DNA of 64,000 nucleotides from Candidatus Ruthturnera sp. Tsphm01 (GCA_030142985.1 CP125320.1:1245639-1309638); one strand, 5' to 3'; positions 18,718 through 30,012 are shown, counted from the stretch's first letter. Numbers and translations are program-made. Notes: a model not told the origin generated them from the letters alone.

Positions 18718-18826
18718 ATAATAAATTTAAACACGGCAAAAGTTACTGGTAATTTTTTGAGTGTTTTTTAATGAGATTTATGCCTAAATGGCATAATACA
18801 ACGAAGTAAAAAAAAGGAGTAAGAAA

Positions 18827-19822
18827 ATGGCAATAAAAATAGGTATTAATGGTTTTGGTCGTATTGGTCGCATGGTATTTCGTGCAATTGCAAAGGATTT
18901 TTCAGAACTAGAAGTGGTCGGTATTAACGACTTATTAGATAATGATTACTTAGCATATATGCTTAAGTATGATACAGCTCACGGTCGTTTTGACGGCGAT
19001 ATTGTAGTCGATGGTGATAATTTTATCATCAATGGCAAAAAAATCCGCTTGTCAGCTGAGCGCAATCCTGCTGATCTTGCATGGGGTGATATTAATGTAG
19101 ATGTAGTCATTGACTGTACAGGTTTTTTCTTAACTGAAGAATCTTGTCAAGCGCACATTGACGCAGGTGCAAAAAAAGTAGTTCAATCAGCACCTTCTAA
19201 AGACGGAACGCCAATGTTTGTATATGGTGTAAACCACACTGAATATGTAGGACAAGCCATTATTTCAGCAGCATCTTGTACCACCAATTGTCTTGCACCA
19301 ATCGCTAAAGTAATTAATGATAATTGGGGTTTAAAGCGTGGCTTAATGACGACAGTTCACGCATCAACAGCAACACAAAAAACGGTTGACGGGCCTTCGA
19401 TGAAAGATTGGAGAGGTGGTCGCGCAGTGTTTGAGAACATCATCCCTTCATCAACAGGCGCTGCCAAAGCAGTAGGTATTGTATTGCCAGAGCTTAATGG
19501 TAAATTAACGGGCATGGCATTTCGCATTCCATCGGTTGATGTTTCAGTGGTTGACTTAACTTGCGAGTTAAACAAGAGTGCAACTTATGAACAAATTTGT
19601 GATGCCATGAAAGAGGCCTCGCAAAGCTCAATGAAAGGCACATTAGCTTATACTGAAGACTCAGTTGTATCAAGTGATTTCCGTGGTTTTAGCGCTTCTT
19701 CAATTTTTGATGCTGGCGCAGGTATTGCACTAGATGATACGTTTGTTAAAGTTGTGTCTTGGTATGATAATGAGTATGGTTATACTTGTAATATGCTCCA
19801 TTTAGTTGAGCACATTGCTTAA
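18827..19822 (+). CDS. gap: Glyceraldehyde-3-phosphate dehydrogenase, type I
   Basis: GAPDH interconverts glyceraldehyde 3-phosphate and 1,3-bisphosphoglycerate with NAD(P). The 331-residue protein has the nucleotide-binding [15 protein letters not shown] and the catalytic [12 protein letters not shown] with the active-site Cys, plus [14 protein letters not shown] at the C-terminus. A strong AAAGGAG precedes the ATG. Coenzyme preference cannot be read reliably from the sequence. It lies 109 bp after tkt and is followed by a hairpin and the DUF302 gene. Confidence 0.97.
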   Translation: MAIKIGINGFGRIGRMVFRAIAKDFSELEVVGINDLLDNDYLAYMLKYDTAHGRFDGDIVVDGDNFIINGKKIRLSAERNPADLAWGDINVDVVIDCTGFFLTEESCQAHIDAGAKKVVQSAPSKDGTPMFVYGVNHTEYVGQAIISAASCTTNCLAPIAKVINDNWGLKRGLMTTVHASTATQKTVDGPSMKDWRGGRAVFENIIPSSTGAAKAVGIVLPELNGKLTGMAFRIPSVDVSVVDLTCELNKSATYEQICDAMKEASQSSMKGTLAYTEDSVVSSDFRGFSASSIFDAGAGIALDDTFVKVVSWYDNEYGYTCNMLHLVEHIA

Positions 19823-19834
19823 ACTATTAAAAAT

Positions 19835-19855
19835 ACGGCTCATGACACGAGCCGT
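19835..19855 (+). terminator. Hairpin after gap, abutting the DUF302 gene
   Basis: ACGGCTC (19835-19841) and GAGCCGT (19849-19855) form a perfect 7-bp stem with a 7-base loop, followed by GCTTTT. The T-run is short, so termination may be partial. The hairpin ends six bases before the ATG at 19862 and leaves no room for a normal ribosome-binding site. Confidence 0.6.
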
Positions 19856-19861
19856 GCTTTT

Positions 19862-20254
19862 ATGTCGGATTTATATATTAAAAGCTCACAACTTAGTGTT
19901 AGTGAGGTAATTGAAAAACTCAAGCAGGCCGTTACAGACAACCAGTTTGGTATTTTGCATGTTTTCGATATTAGACAAATATTGGCTGACAAAGGTCAAG
20001 AATTAGCAGAAGAGTGCTACGTATTCGAAATTTGTAATCCAAAAGTTGCAAAAAGCATTCTCGAAAAGGATATTAATTTAGCCACAATGTTACCATGTCG
20101 AATTTCGGTATATACTCAGGATAATGTTACCAAAGTTGGATTGGCATTACCCTTTAGGCAGATTGCCCAATTGTTGAGTGCTAATGGGTTATTGCCATTA
20201 GTCGAACCTGTTGAAAAAAACCTGATTAAAATTGTTAATCAGTCTATTGCATAA
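19862..20254 (+). CDS. DUF302-family protein
   Basis: The 130-residue protein resembles the DUF302 family: an N-terminal strand-helix unit ([21 protein letters not shown]), then [20 protein letters not shown] and [20 protein letters not shown]. These small beta-alpha proteins occur often in sulfur-oxidising and other environmental bacteria; their role is unknown. It sits inside the gap-pgk gene pair, which suggests a link to carbon or redox metabolism, but this is only context. The start is uncertain because a stable hairpin abuts the ATG. Confidence 0.8.
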   Translation: MSDLYIKSSQLSVSEVIEKLKQAVTDNQFGILHVFDIRQILADKGQELAEECYVFEICNPKVAKSILEKDINLATMLPCRISVYTQDNVTKVGLALPFRQIAQLLSANGLLPLVEPVEKNLIKIVNQSIA

Positions 20255-20273
20255 ACTAAGTAGGAGAATTGTT

Positions 20274-21449
20274 ATGTTAGTTGTTAATTTATCAGATTTG
20301 GACTTAAGTTCAAAACGAGTGCTAATTCGTCAAGATCTTAATGTACCCATTTCTAATGGGGTTGTTACCAGTGATAAGCGTATTAAGGCCTCCCTGCCAA
20401 CTATTGAAATGGCTTTAAAACAAGGCGCTAAAGTCATGCTAATGTCACATCGTGGTCGTCCAACTGAAGGCGAGACCAGTGATGAATTTAGCTTGCAACC
20501 TGTTGCTGATCGTTTGAGTGAATTATTAAACACCACAGTACGCTTAGAAAAAGACTGGCTGGACGGCGTTCAGATGAACGACGGTGAAGTGGTACTTTGT
20601 GAGAACGTACGTTTTAATATTGGTGAAATGGCTAATGACGATAACCTGTCTAAGCGTATGGCTTCGATGTGTGATATTTTTGCAATGGATGCATTTGGTA
20701 CTGCGCACCGCGCTCAAGCTTCTACTCATGGTGTTGCTAAATATGCGCCCATTGCTTGTTCAGGACCATTATTATCGGGTGAGCTTGAAGCGCTTGGCAA
20801 GGCATTGGACAACCCTAAACGCCCGATGGTTGCGATTGTTGGTGGTTCTAAAGTTTCAACTAAATTAACTGTATTAGAGTCTTTGTCCAAGATAGTAGAT
20901 CAGTTAGTTGTAGGTGGTGGTATCGCCAATACTTTTATTGCGGCTCAGGATTTTAACGTAGGTAAATCTTTATGTGAACATGATTTAATTCCAATGGCTA
21001 AAAAACTCATGGAAGATTGTGAAATTCCAGTGCCAACAGACGTGGTTTGTGGCAAGGAGTTTTCAGAGACCGCACAAGCGCAAACCAAAGCATCAACAGA
21101 AGTTACTGATGATGACATGATTTTTGACATTGGACCTGAATCTGCTAAGCAGTTAGCTGAGATTATGAAGAACGCAGGTACGATTGTTTGGAACGGTCCA
21201 GTTGGCGTGTTTGAATTTGATCAATTTGCTAGTGGCACTAAGACATTAGGCAAGGCAATTGCTGAGTCTGATGCATTTTCAATTGCTGGTGGCGGTGATA
21301 CATTGGCAGCCGTTGATAAATACGGTATTGAAGATAAAATAAGTTATATTTCAACAGGTGGTGGTGCATTTCTAGAATTTCTAGAAGGTAAAAAATTGCC
21401 AGCAGTAGAAATTTTAGAGCAAAGGGCCTCAGGTGCAGAATTTACCTAG
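20274..21449 (+). CDS. pgk: Phosphoglycerate kinase
   Basis: PGK transfers phosphate between 1,3-bisphosphoglycerate and ADP. The start is ATG 20274 ([20 protein letters not shown]), preceded by AGGAG at a good distance; a frame open from 20232 would overlap DUF302 and is not used. The 391-residue protein contains [31 protein letters not shown] and [13 protein letters not shown]. Length is normal. Its 3' end overlaps pyk by 17 bp, so the two are translationally linked. Confidence 0.97.
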   Translation: MLVVNLSDLDLSSKRVLIRQDLNVPISNGVVTSDKRIKASLPTIEMALKQGAKVMLMSHRGRPTEGETSDEFSLQPVADRLSELLNTTVRLEKDWLDGVQMNDGEVVLCENVRFNIGEMANDDNLSKRMASMCDIFAMDAFGTAHRAQASTHGVAKYAPIACSGPLLSGELEALGKALDNPKRPMVAIVGGSKVSTKLTVLESLSKIVDQLVVGGGIANTFIAAQDFNVGKSLCEHDLIPMAKKLMEDCEIPVPTDVVCGKEFSETAQAQTKASTEVTDDDMIFDIGPESAKQLAEIMKNAGTIVWNGPVGVFEFDQFASGTKTLGKAIAESDAFSIAGGGDTLAAVDKYGIEDKISYISTGGGAFLEFLEGKKLPAVEILEQRASGAEFT

Positions 21450-22884
21450 GAGGACTAAAATATTAGCCACACTTGGCCCCGCAACGGATAAAGAAGGCGT
21501 ATTAGATAGCATTCTTAAAGCAGGCGTTAATGTTGTGCGCATTAATTTCTCACATGGTTCAGAGAAGGAACATTTAAACAGGGTTAAGGCGGTACGTGCT
21601 TGGGCGCAAGCCAATCAGACTTATGTGGGTGTTTTGATGGATCTTCAAGGTCCTAAAATTCGTATTTCTGCTTTCAAAGATGGCATGAAAATCCAGTTGA
21701 ATAATGGTGATGCCTTTGTACTTGACGCTGATTTAGATAAGAATTTAGGCAATCAACATTCAGTGGGTATTGCGTATAAAAAATTACCACAAGAGGTGCA
21801 TGCTGGTAATGTTTTATTATTGGACGATGGAAAAATAGCACTAAAAGTCATCGATATTAAAGGCAATAGAATTAATACCATTGTGACCCAAGGTGGTATT
21901 TTGTCAGATAAAAAAGGCATTAATCTTCGTGGCGGTGGCTTGTCTGCTAATGCACTAACCGAAAAAGATAAAAAAGACATCCTAATTGCGGCAAAAGCCG
22001 AAGCGGATTATGTAGCTCTATCATTCCCAGTTAGTGGTGATGATGTGCGTGAAACCAAGCAATTATTAAAACAATCGGGTTGTGATGCAGGCGTGATTTC
22101 AAAAATTGAACGCGCTGAATCTTTGGTAGAAAATATTATTTTAGATATCATCAAAGAGTCGGTAGGTATTATGGTAGCACGTGGTGATTTAGGCGTTGAA
22201 ATTGGTGATGCGCAATTACCTGCACAACAAAAACGCTTAATCAAATTAGCCAGATCAAATGACCGAATTGTTATTACTGCAACACAAATGTTGGAATCAA
22301 TGATTACCAGCCCAATCCCAACTCGCGCTGAAGTTTTTGATGTTGCTAATGCAGTGTTGGATGGTACCGATGCAGTGATGCTTTCAGCTGAAACGGCAGC
22401 AGGTGATTTTCCTGAAAATGCTGTTAAAGTTATGCACAATGTTTGTATAGAGGCTGAAAGAAATCCCATTGCTAAAATCTCTTATCATCGTCTTAATAAG
22501 ATTTTTTCTTATATTGATGAAACTATTGCCATGAGTGCAATGTATGCTGCTAATCATATTGGCGCTAAAGTAATTGCGACTTTAACAGAAAGCGGTAAAA
22601 CTGCTATGTGGATGTCAAGAATTAGTTCAGATATTCCTATTGTGGCGATGTCTGATAAAATATCAACTTTGCAAAAAACCACGCTTTATAGAGGGGTTCA
22701 CCCTTGTTTTTTACCAACTAAAAAAGATTGGGTTAAGATAAATAAATCTACTGTTAAACGCTTACAAGCTGGCGGTTTCATCAGTGATGGTGATATTGTT
22801 GTACTAACCAAAGGTATGTATAAAAATAAGTCTGGTGGTACAAATTTGATGAAAATTTTGACAGTAGGTGATTCAGAGTATTAA
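21433..22884 (+). CDS. pyk: Pyruvate kinase
   Basis: Pyruvate kinase makes ATP and pyruvate from phosphoenolpyruvate. The 483-residue protein starts with GTG ([19 protein letters not shown]), inside the end of pgk. Conserved blocks are [37 protein letters not shown] and [11 protein letters not shown] with the catalytic region. The terminal domain is complete. No terminator is visible between pyk and fba, 74 bp apart. Confidence 0.96.
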   Translation: MQNLPRRTKILATLGPATDKEGVLDSILKAGVNVVRINFSHGSEKEHLNRVKAVRAWAQANQTYVGVLMDLQGPKIRISAFKDGMKIQLNNGDAFVLDADLDKNLGNQHSVGIAYKKLPQEVHAGNVLLLDDGKIALKVIDIKGNRINTIVTQGGILSDKKGINLRGGGLSANALTEKDKKDILIAAKAEADYVALSFPVSGDDVRETKQLLKQSGCDAGVISKIERAESLVENIILDIIKESVGIMVARGDLGVEIGDAQLPAQQKRLIKLARSNDRIVITATQMLESMITSPIPTRAEVFDVANAVLDGTDAVMLSAETAAGDFPENAVKVMHNVCIEAERNPIAKISYHRLNKIFSYIDETIAMSAMYAANHIGAKVIATLTESGKTAMWMSRISSDIPIVAMSDKISTLQKTTLYRGVHPCFLPTKKDWVKINKSTVKRLQAGGFISDGDIVVLTKGMYKNKSGGTNLMKILTVGDSEY

Positions 22885-22958
22885 AATAAGAGCAAAAAAA
22901 AATCGTATTTATTAAATAGCAAGACACTAAACTTTAACGACTTAAAAAGGAGAAAAAT

Positions 22959-24020
22959 ATGTTAATTTCATTAAGAGAATTATTAGATCACGCAGCAGCC
23001 AGTAGTTACGGCATGCCAGCATTCAATGTTAACAACATGGAGCAGGTTCACGCTATTATGCAAGCTGCAGATAAAACCAACAGTCCTGTTATTATGCAAG
23101 GTTCTGCTGGTGCAAGAGGCTATGCAGGCGAGCCGTTTTTACGTCATTTAATTTTAGCTGCAACCGAAATGTATCCACACATTCCAGTGGTTATGCACCA
23201 AGATCATGGTTCTGAGCCGTCTGTTTGTTTGCGTTCAATTCAATCAGGTTTTTCATCAGTGATGATGGACGGTTCATTAGAAGCAGATATGAAAACACCA
23301 GCTTCATTTGAATACAATGTTAATGTGACTGCTGAAGTTGTAAAAATGGCGCATGCAGGCGGTGTTTCCGTTGAAGGTGAGCTGGGCTGTCTAGGTTCAT
23401 TAGAAACAGGCATGATGGGCGAAGAAGATGGCCATGGGGCTGAAGGTAAATTAGATTTAGATATGTTGTTGACTTCAGTTGAAGAGGCTGCTGATTTTGT
23501 TAAGGCAACCAACGTTGATGCACTGGCTATTGCTATTGGCACTTCGCATGGTGCTTATAAGTTCACTCAAGAGCCAACAGGCGATGTGTTGCGCATTGAT
23601 AGAATTAAAGAAATCCATGCACGCATCCCAGATACGCATTTAGTGATGCACGGCTCTTCTTCAGTGCCACAAGATTGGTTAAAGATTATTAACAATTTTG
23701 GCGGTGATATGGGTCAAACTTATGGCGTTCCTGTAGAGGAAATTCAAGAAGGCATCAAGCACGGCGTACGTAAAGTTAATATTGATACCGATTTACGCAT
23801 GGCGTCAACAGGTGCAGTACGCAGGCACTTGGTTGAAAATACATCAAACTTTGATCCGCGTAAATTCTTAAAAGAAGCGACCAATGCAATGAGTGATATT
23901 TGTGTAGCGCGTTTTGAAGCTTTTGGTTCAGCGGGCAATGCAGATAAAATCAAAATTTCTTCATTAGATGCTATGGCTCAAAGATACCTCTCTGGCGAAT
24001 TAAACGCTCAAGTAAAGTAG
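22959..24020 (+). CDS. fba: Fructose-bisphosphate aldolase, class II
   Basis: This zinc aldolase joins dihydroxyacetone phosphate and glyceraldehyde 3-phosphate; related enzymes also act on sedoheptulose bisphosphate in the Calvin cycle. The 353-residue protein has [12 protein letters not shown], the zinc-binding [21 protein letters not shown], and [14 protein letters not shown] near the C-terminus. It matches the CbbA-type class II subfamily in length. A GGAG ribosome-binding site precedes the ATG and a terminator follows, ending the carbon cluster. Confidence 0.96.
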   Translation: MLISLRELLDHAAASSYGMPAFNVNNMEQVHAIMQAADKTNSPVIMQGSAGARGYAGEPFLRHLILAATEMYPHIPVVMHQDHGSEPSVCLRSIQSGFSSVMMDGSLEADMKTPASFEYNVNVTAEVVKMAHAGGVSVEGELGCLGSLETGMMGEEDGHGAEGKLDLDMLLTSVEEAADFVKATNVDALAIAIGTSHGAYKFTQEPTGDVLRIDRIKEIHARIPDTHLVMHGSSSVPQDWLKIINNFGGDMGQTYGVPVEEIQEGIKHGVRKVNIDTDLRMASTGAVRRHLVENTSNFDPRKFLKEATNAMSDICVARFEAFGSAGNADKIKISSLDAMAQRYLSGELNAQVK

Positions 24021-24040
24021 ACGCTTAACAATTAAGAATC

Positions 24041-24071
24041 AAAAAAGGCTCGTTTTAACGGGTCTTTTTTT
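24041..24071 (+). terminator. Rho-independent terminator after fba
   Basis: AAAAAAGGCTCG and CGGGTCTTTTTTT pair around a short TTTTAA turn, with two G-T pairs, and the T-tract is eight bases or longer. It closes the tkt-to-fba cluster just before mnmG. Confidence 0.8.
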
Positions 24072-24082
24072 ATTTTGAGTTA

Positions 24083-25957
24083 ATGAACATAGGTCAAACT
24101 AAACACTATTCAGTGATTGTTATTGGCGGCGGTCATGCTGGCACAGAAGCAGCACTTGCGAGTGCCCGTATGGGTGTTAGCACGCTACTTATTTCTCATA
24201 ACATTGAAACACTTGGGCAAATGAGTTGCAACCCTGCAATTGGTGGGATTGGTAAGGGGCATTTGGTTAAGGAGATTGATGCGATGGGTGGTATTATGGC
24301 GCGCGCGATTGACAAATCTGGGATACAATTTCGCATACTGAATGCTTCGAAAGGTCCTGCAGTGCGTGCGACTCGTGCACAGGCTGATCGTATTTTGTAT
24401 AAGGCGCAAATTCGTTATGCTTTAGAAAATCAAGACAATCTGTCTTTGTTTCAACAGTCGGTTGATGATTTAATCATTGAGCATGGTCAAATTAAAGGTG
24501 TGGTGACCCAGATGGGGCTTGCCTTTATGGCGAATAAGGTTGTTTTAACATCAGGTACTTTTTTAGGTGGTGTTATCCATATTGGGCAGCGCAACTTTCA
24601 AGGCGGTCGTGCAGGAGATGCGCCATCAAACGCTTTGTCAAGAAAATTACGCTCTTATGCTTTGGGTGTTAGTCGGCTAAAAACGGGCACACCACCAAGA
24701 CTAGATGGCAGAACGTTAGATTATTCCCTTATGCAAATACAGCCGGGGGACACGCCATTACCAACGTTTTCATTCATGGGTGTTAAAGCAGACCATCCAA
24801 GACAAATCCCTTGCTATATCACGCATACTAACGAAAAAACTCATGATTTTATTCGCACTGGATTAAAAGACTCACCCATCTTTACTGGAAATATTGAAGG
24901 TGTTGGCCCTAGATATTGTCCATCAATTGAAGATAAGGTGGTGCGTTTTAGTGAACGTGATGCACATCAAATTTTTGTTGAGCCTGAGGGACTGACCACT
25001 AATGAGATTTATCCAAACGGGGTGTCTACATCGTTGCCTTATGAGGTGCAACTAGATTTTATTCATTCAATTAAAGGCTTTGAAAATGCACAAATCATAC
25101 GTCCAGGTTATGCAATTGAGTATGATTTTTTTGACCCTAAAGGATTAAAACAAACACTAGAAGTTAAGAAAATCTCAGGGCTATATTTTGCTGGGCAAAT
25201 TAATGGCACTACGGGTTATGAAGAGGCGGCAGCCCAAGGATTGTTGGCAGGTGTTAATGCGGCATGCGCCATATTAGAAAAAGATGCTTGGCTGCCAAAA
25301 CGTGATGATTCCTATATTGGCGTTATGGTGGATGATTTAATTACCAAAGGCACTAATGAGCCTTATCGGATGTTTACCTCACGTGCTGAATATCGCTTGT
25401 TATTAAGAGAGGATAATGCAGATGAACGCCTTACGCCTAAAGCTAAAGACCTTGGGTTGATTGGTGAGGCGCGCTGGCAGTCTTTTCAAGTTAAATATGA
25501 GGCTGTTGCACAAGAAAAGAAGCGTCTTAAAAACACTTGGATACAAGCAAGTGACACCCAAGCTGGCACGGTTTTAAATCAAAATCTAAGCCATGAATAT
25601 TCTTTGCTCGAACTGCTTAAACGACCTAAAGTTGATTACCAAATATTAAGTCAAATCGAATCTGGTAAGCCGTTTTTAACAGACACTACTTTAATTAATG
25701 CGGTTGAAAATCAAATTAAATATGCTGGATATATTAAGCGTCAACTAGAGGAAATTGAAAAATACCGCAAGAATGAAAATACAGCATTATCTGTAGATAT
25801 AGATTATGACTCAATTAAAGCGCTCTCTGCTGAGGTTAGACAGAAACTTGAACTGCACAAGCCAGAGACGATTGGTCAAGCAAGTCGCATCCAAGGTGTC
25901 ACTCCTGCCTCTATTTCTATTTTATTAGTTTATCTAAAAACGTACCAGTCAAAATGA
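24083..25957 (+). CDS. mnmG: tRNA uridine-5-carboxymethylaminomethyl modification enzyme MnmG
   Basis: MnmG (GidA), with MnmE, modifies wobble U34 of certain tRNAs using FAD and methylene-tetrahydrofolate. The 624-residue protein opens with the FAD motif [20 protein letters not shown] and contains [20 protein letters not shown] and [11 protein letters not shown]. The C-terminal helical domain is complete. It overlaps rsmG by four bases, the widely conserved gidA-gidB pair, and heads an operon running to ubiA. Confidence 0.97.
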   Translation: MNIGQTKHYSVIVIGGGHAGTEAALASARMGVSTLLISHNIETLGQMSCNPAIGGIGKGHLVKEIDAMGGIMARAIDKSGIQFRILNASKGPAVRATRAQADRILYKAQIRYALENQDNLSLFQQSVDDLIIEHGQIKGVVTQMGLAFMANKVVLTSGTFLGGVIHIGQRNFQGGRAGDAPSNALSRKLRSYALGVSRLKTGTPPRLDGRTLDYSLMQIQPGDTPLPTFSFMGVKADHPRQIPCYITHTNEKTHDFIRTGLKDSPIFTGNIEGVGPRYCPSIEDKVVRFSERDAHQIFVEPEGLTTNEIYPNGVSTSLPYEVQLDFIHSIKGFENAQIIRPGYAIEYDFFDPKGLKQTLEVKKISGLYFAGQINGTTGYEEAAAQGLLAGVNAACAILEKDAWLPKRDDSYIGVMVDDLITKGTNEPYRMFTSRAEYRLLLREDNADERLTPKAKDLGLIGEARWQSFQVKYEAVAQEKKRLKNTWIQASDTQAGTVLNQNLSHEYSLLELLKRPKVDYQILSQIESGKPFLTDTTLINAVENQIKYAGYIKRQLEEIEKYRKNENTALSVDIDYDSIKALSAEVRQKLELHKPETIGQASRIQGVTPASISILLVYLKTYQSK

Positions 25958-26562
25958 GTTTCGAGGCGTTGCTAATAGAGGGTGCTAATACAATGGGTAT
26001 TAAACTTGAAAGCGAACAAATCAGCAAACTAATGAACTACCTTGAATTGATTATTAAGTGGAATAAGACTTATAATTTAAGTGCCATTAGAACCATGGAG
26101 CAAGGTATTTACAAGCATTTGTTAGACAGTTTATCAATTATTGCATATATTAGAGATGAGTCTTTATTAGATGTTGGCTCTGGTGCAGGTCTACCAGGCA
26201 TTGTGATTAGCATTATGAAACCCGAGCTTTCAGTTACTGTGCTTGATACAGTTGGTAAAAAATGTCATTTTATGCAATTTGCTAAAACCCAACTACAATT
26301 GAAAAATCTCAATGTGGTTAATCATAGAGTAGAAAACTATCAGACTGAATCTTGTTTCGGTCAGATTATTTCAAGAGCTTTTTCAGAAGTTGAAAAAATA
26401 TTGAAATTGACACAACATTTATTATGCGATAATGGCGAACACTTGCTGATGAAAGGAGTTGGATTCCAACAAGAGGCACTGCCTCATGATATAGATATTC
26501 AGTTGTTATGCGCTCCAAAAACTTTGGGTAAGCGATATTTATTAATTCTTAGGAAAGAGTAA
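25954..26562 (+). CDS. rsmG: 16S rRNA (guanine(527)-N7)-methyltransferase RsmG
   Basis: RsmG methylates G527 of 16S rRNA. The 202-residue protein contains [20 protein letters not shown] and the SAM-binding [17 protein letters not shown], both family hallmarks. Start overlaps mnmG (ATGA) and its TAA overlaps the next ATG (TAATG). Confidence 0.95.
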   Translation: MSFEALLIEGANTMGIKLESEQISKLMNYLELIIKWNKTYNLSAIRTMEQGIYKHLLDSLSIIAYIRDESLLDVGSGAGLPGIVISIMKPELSVTVLDTVGKKCHFMQFAKTQLQLKNLNVVNHRVENYQTESCFGQIISRAFSEVEKILKLTQHLLCDNGEHLLMKGVGFQQEALPHDIDIQLLCAPKTLGKRYLLILRKE

Positions 26563-27362
26563 TGAAAAAAATAGGTTATTTTTTAATAGGTTTAATCATT
26601 GTTTTAACTCTTATTGTGATACTTGTATTTGATCCAGTAGGGAAAAGATATGCACAACAATATGCACAAAATTTACTCAAAACACCAGTAACCATTAGCC
26701 AATTTAGTAGTAGTTTTTTAGATAAGCGTTTAAATATTGATTTTATTGAAGTGCAGAACCTGCCAAATTTCAACAATAAAGAAGCTTTTTCTTTGGACCA
26801 CTTTGTATTAAAAATAAGTGATGAAACTACCTCAGATTTAATTGTCATTGATGAGTTGTCTTTTGATGGCATGCATTTTGTTCTGGAACAAAACAAGACT
26901 AATGTGAATTTAGTTACACTGATTGACAACTTAGGCAAAGTGAGTGATAGCACTACTTTATCTTCATCTGAAAAGACCCAAAGTATTGGCAATAAAAGAA
27001 TTAAGATTAATCAATTTAATGTCATTAATATCACGTTAAAAATTGACACGAAGTGGCTTAAAAAAACCATCAAAATGCCTAATATTAACCTTCAAAAATT
27101 CGGTGGTGGCAGTGGTATTGCACTTAGTCAAGTTGGTCAAGAATTGATGAAAGTTGTGTTTAAAGATCTAAAAGGTGCTTTAGAGAAAAAAGGCATCGAA
27201 CTGAGCAAGAAAGAAATTAAAGAAACCCTAATACGCAAACTAGAAATCGGCAGTATTAAGTTAAAACCTAACTTAGATAAAATTAAAGACTCATTGGACT
27301 TTGGCGATACAGAAGAGTTGCAAAATAAAGCCAAATATTTATTCAAGCAACTTGGTCTTTGA
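26562..27362 (+). CDS. Membrane-anchored AsmA-like hypothetical protein
   Basis: The 266-residue protein has one N-terminal hydrophobic segment (about residues 4-24, IGYFLIGLIIVLTLIVILVF) followed by FDPVGKRYAQQYAQNLLKTP and a long beta-rich, mostly periplasmic part. The layout and the phrase on a newly crossed membrane (LLKTPVTISQFSSSFLDKRL) resemble small AsmA/DUF748-type envelope proteins that may help move lipids; this is inference from fold pattern. It is coupled to rsmG by TAATG and is followed 6 bp later by tatD. Confidence 0.7.
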   Translation: MKKIGYFLIGLIIVLTLIVILVFDPVGKRYAQQYAQNLLKTPVTISQFSSSFLDKRLNIDFIEVQNLPNFNNKEAFSLDHFVLKISDETTSDLIVIDELSFDGMHFVLEQNKTNVNLVTLIDNLGKVSDSTTLSSSEKTQSIGNKRIKINQFNVINITLKIDTKWLKKTIKMPNINLQKFGGGSGIALSQVGQELMKVVFKDLKGALEKKGIELSKKEIKETLIRKLEIGSIKLKPNLDKIKDSLDFGDTEELQNKAKYLFKQLGL

Positions 27363-27368
27363 TTAATT

Positions 27369-28139
27369 GTGCAAATAGTTGATTCGCATTGTCACCTTGA
27401 TAGGGTAGATTTATTCGCTTTTGGTGGTAGTGTTGAGAGTGTGCTTGCTCATGCTAAAGAATTATCGGTAGCGCAATTTTTATGTGTGTGTATTGATTTA
27501 GAGCATTTTGATGAGGTGCTTTTTTTGGCAAAAAAATACCCACAAGTTTATGCCTCAGTAGGCGTGCATCCTTGTGAACTAGAGGGCAAAGACCCAAGTG
27601 TGGAGGAATTATTAGCATTGGCAGAACATGATAAGATCATTGCCATTGGCGAAACTGGCTTGGATTATTTTCATGTTGAAAAAGTAATGGCTGACTGGCA
27701 GCGAGATCGTTTTCGGCGACATATTAAAGCCTCAAACCAATCAGGTAAGCCGATGATTATTCACACGCGCAACGCCAAAGAGGACACCATTGCAATTATG
27801 CAAGCCGAAAAAGCTGAACAAGGTGTCATGCATTGTTTTTCTGAAGACTGGGAAACTGCCAAAGCAGCGTTAGATTTGGGTTTTTATATTTCTTTTTCTG
27901 GCATTATTACCTTTAAAAGTGCTAAAGATTTACGCGAAGTGGCAAAAAAAGTGCCCAGCGATAGATTGTTAGTTGAGACTGATTCGCCCTATTTAACGCC
28001 CGTACCTTATAGAGGAAAGCCCAATTCGCCGGCTTATAGTTATTATGTTGCTGAGAAGTTAGCTGAAATTCGTGGCGTGAGTATTAATGACATTGCCAGT
28101 ACAACCACAAGTAATTTCGAGCAGCTTTTCTTAGCATGA
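27369..28139 (+). CDS. TatD-family metal-dependent hydrolase/deoxyribonuclease
   Basis: The 256-residue protein begins (GTG) MQIVDSHCHLDRVDLF with the HxH metal motif and has IGETGLDYFH, MIIHTRNA, MHCFSEDW and LVETDSPYLTP, matching the TatD/YcfH amidohydrolase family. Members act as 3'-5' exonucleases or D-aminoacyl-tRNA-related hydrolases; which applies here cannot be told. It overlaps the rluC-type gene by four bases. Confidence 0.92.
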   Translation: MQIVDSHCHLDRVDLFAFGGSVESVLAHAKELSVAQFLCVCIDLEHFDEVLFLAKKYPQVYASVGVHPCELEGKDPSVEELLALAEHDKIIAIGETGLDYFHVEKVMADWQRDRFRRHIKASNQSGKPMIIHTRNAKEDTIAIMQAEKAEQGVMHCFSEDWETAKAALDLGFYISFSGIITFKSAKDLREVAKKVPSDRLLVETDSPYLTPVPYRGKPNSPAYSYYVAEKLAEIRGVSINDIASTTTSNFEQLFLA

Positions 28140-29047
28140 GCGTGAGTTTTCAAACCGTTGATGAGTTTTCACAAGGCCAGCGCTTAGATAATTATTTACT
28201 TAAAACACTCAAAGGCGTTCCTAAATCGCACATCTATCGGATCATTCGCAAAGGTGAAGTGCGCGTTAATAAAGGTAGAAAAAAGGCAGACTATAAACTT
28301 ATTTTGGATGATATTGTGCGCATTCCACCAATTAAAGTGTCAGTCACTAAGTCTGTATATACTTCAGATAGTTTAAAAAAATTATTAATCGACGCCAAGT
28401 TGTACGAGGACAAAGGTTTGCTTATTATCAACAAACCAAGTGGCTTAGCAGTACATAGTGGTTCTGGGATTGATGTTGGCGTTATTGAAGCACTTAGGAA
28501 AATGTATAAAGAGCCTATTGAATTGGTGCATCGATTAGACAGAGCCACTTCTGGGGTGCTTTTAATTGCTAAGAAGCGTAATGTGCTAAAGAACTTGCAC
28601 GAGCAGTTAAGCCAGCATACCGTTGAAAAACGCTATACAGCCTTGGTTAAAGGAGTTTGGTCAAAAAAGCGCCATACTATTGATGTGCCACTTTATCAAA
28701 ACTCAAGATACGTTGTGGTAGATGCTAAAGGTAAATATGCAATTAGTCATTTTCAGCCACTTAAAAATTTTAGTACTGGGGGGTTTTCTGCTTCATTGGT
28801 TGAGATTAGCATTGAAACTGGACGCACTCACCAAATCCGTGTACATGCAAAATATGCTGGACATGCGCTGGCTTGTGACGACAAGTATGGGGATAAAGAA
28901 TTCGACAGACAAGTTAGATTCAAAGGTTTAAAAAGATTATTCTTGCATGCACATCAACTTATTTTTACTAATCCATCAACCAATGATATTCAAAAAGTGA
29001 ATGCACCTTTGCCAGTCGAACTAGAAGAATTCTTAGCCAAACTATGA
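28136..29047 (+). CDS. rluC: 23S rRNA pseudouridine synthase, RluC/RluD family
   Basis: The 303-residue protein has an N-terminal S4 RNA-binding domain (QRLDNYLLKTLKGVPKSHIY, GEVRVNKGRKKADYKL) and the catalytic ELVHRLDRATSGVLLIAK with the active Asp, followed by TGRTHQIRVHAKYAGHALA. RluC modifies U955, U2504 and U2580 in E. coli. RluC is the likeliest subfamily by the S4 spacing, but RluD cannot be excluded. It is overlapped on both sides by four bases. Confidence 0.9.
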   Translation: MSVSFQTVDEFSQGQRLDNYLLKTLKGVPKSHIYRIIRKGEVRVNKGRKKADYKLILDDIVRIPPIKVSVTKSVYTSDSLKKLLIDAKLYEDKGLLIINKPSGLAVHSGSGIDVGVIEALRKMYKEPIELVHRLDRATSGVLLIAKKRNVLKNLHEQLSQHTVEKRYTALVKGVWSKKRHTIDVPLYQNSRYVVVDAKGKYAISHFQPLKNFSTGGFSASLVEISIETGRTHQIRVHAKYAGHALACDDKYGDKEFDRQVRFKGLKRLFLHAHQLIFTNPSTNDIQKVNAPLPVELEEFLAKL

Positions 29048-29913
29048 GCTCACAGCCTAAGAGTACTTCCTTTGGGGCATATTTACGCCTGATGCGTTTG
29101 GACAAGCCAATTGGTATTTATTTATTATTATGGCCAACATTATGGTCGTTGTTTTTGGCAGCAGAAGGAGTACCCGATTTAAAATTATTATTGATTTTTG
29201 TTTTAGGTGTTATCTTAATGCGATCAGCAGGCTGTGTGATTAATGACTATGCAGATAGACACATTGATAAACTCATAAAACGCACCAAACACAGACCTAT
29301 TACTTCAGGTGAGATTAATCATGAATCTGCGCTTAAATTATTTGTATTGTTAATCATGTTAGCATTTATATTAGTGCTATTAACCAACTGGTTAACCATT
29401 CAACTTGCGATGATTTCGACATTATTAGCAATCTTATATCCGTTTACTAAGCGTTGGACTCACTTGCCACAGTTTGTGCTAGGATTGGCGTTTGCTATGA
29501 GTGTGCTAATGGCTTTTTCAGCAACTCTTAACATCATCCCAACTACTGCTTGGTATGTATTCGCAGCAACACTAATTTGGACAATAATTTATGACACGAT
29601 GTACGCAATGGCTGATCGAGAAGAAGACTTAAAAATTGGGGTTAGATCAACAGCTATTTTATTTGCCAAATTTGACCGTGTCATTATTGCGATATTACAA
29701 CTAATATTAATAGGTGTTTTGATTAAAATGGGATTGGTATTTGAGCTAAAATTAAGTTATTTTTTGATGCTTTTTATGGTGGTGATATTAATGACTTATC
29801 ATCAGTTTTTAATTAAAAAGCGTGAAAAAAACGATTGTTTTAAAGCGTTTCTTCATAATCAGTATATTGGTGTCAGTGTTTTACTTGGTATAATGTTTAG
29901 TGTGAGTTTTTAA
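29044..29913 (+). CDS. ubiA: 4-hydroxybenzoate octaprenyltransferase UbiA
   Basis: UbiA is a membrane prenyltransferase that attaches the polyprenyl tail to 4-hydroxybenzoate in ubiquinone synthesis. The 289-residue protein has eight or nine hydrophobic segments and the two Asp-rich motifs: INDYADRHIDKLIKRTKHRP and MYAMADREEDLKIGVRST. LDKPIGIYLLLWPTLWSL near the start is diagnostic. It ends the mnmG operon; the following 100 bp hold no gene. Confidence 0.95.
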   Translation: MSSQPKSTSFGAYLRLMRLDKPIGIYLLLWPTLWSLFLAAEGVPDLKLLLIFVLGVILMRSAGCVINDYADRHIDKLIKRTKHRPITSGEINHESALKLFVLLIMLAFILVLLTNWLTIQLAMISTLLAILYPFTKRWTHLPQFVLGLAFAMSVLMAFSATLNIIPTTAWYVFAATLIWTIIYDTMYAMADREEDLKIGVRSTAILFAKFDRVIIAILQLILIGVLIKMGLVFELKLSYFLMLFMVVILMTYHQFLIKKREKNDCFKAFLHNQYIGVSVLLGIMFSVSF

Positions 29914-30012
29914 AATGTTTGATGAAAATTTTGCCATTATTTTTTTGTTTTTGCGCCCATGCATAATCTACTTATCAGTGGGCTCAAATAGTGACGAATA
30001 ATCAATTTAACC

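Noticed and set aside
18757-18797. Promoter before gap (TTGAGT and CATAAT)
   Set aside because: The two hexamers are 29 bp apart, too far for sigma-70; no better -35 lies at 17 bp.
20232-20273. Upstream ATG for pgk
   Set aside because: It overlaps the DUF302 gene and adds residues not seen in PGK; the internal ATG at 20274 has a good AGGAG.
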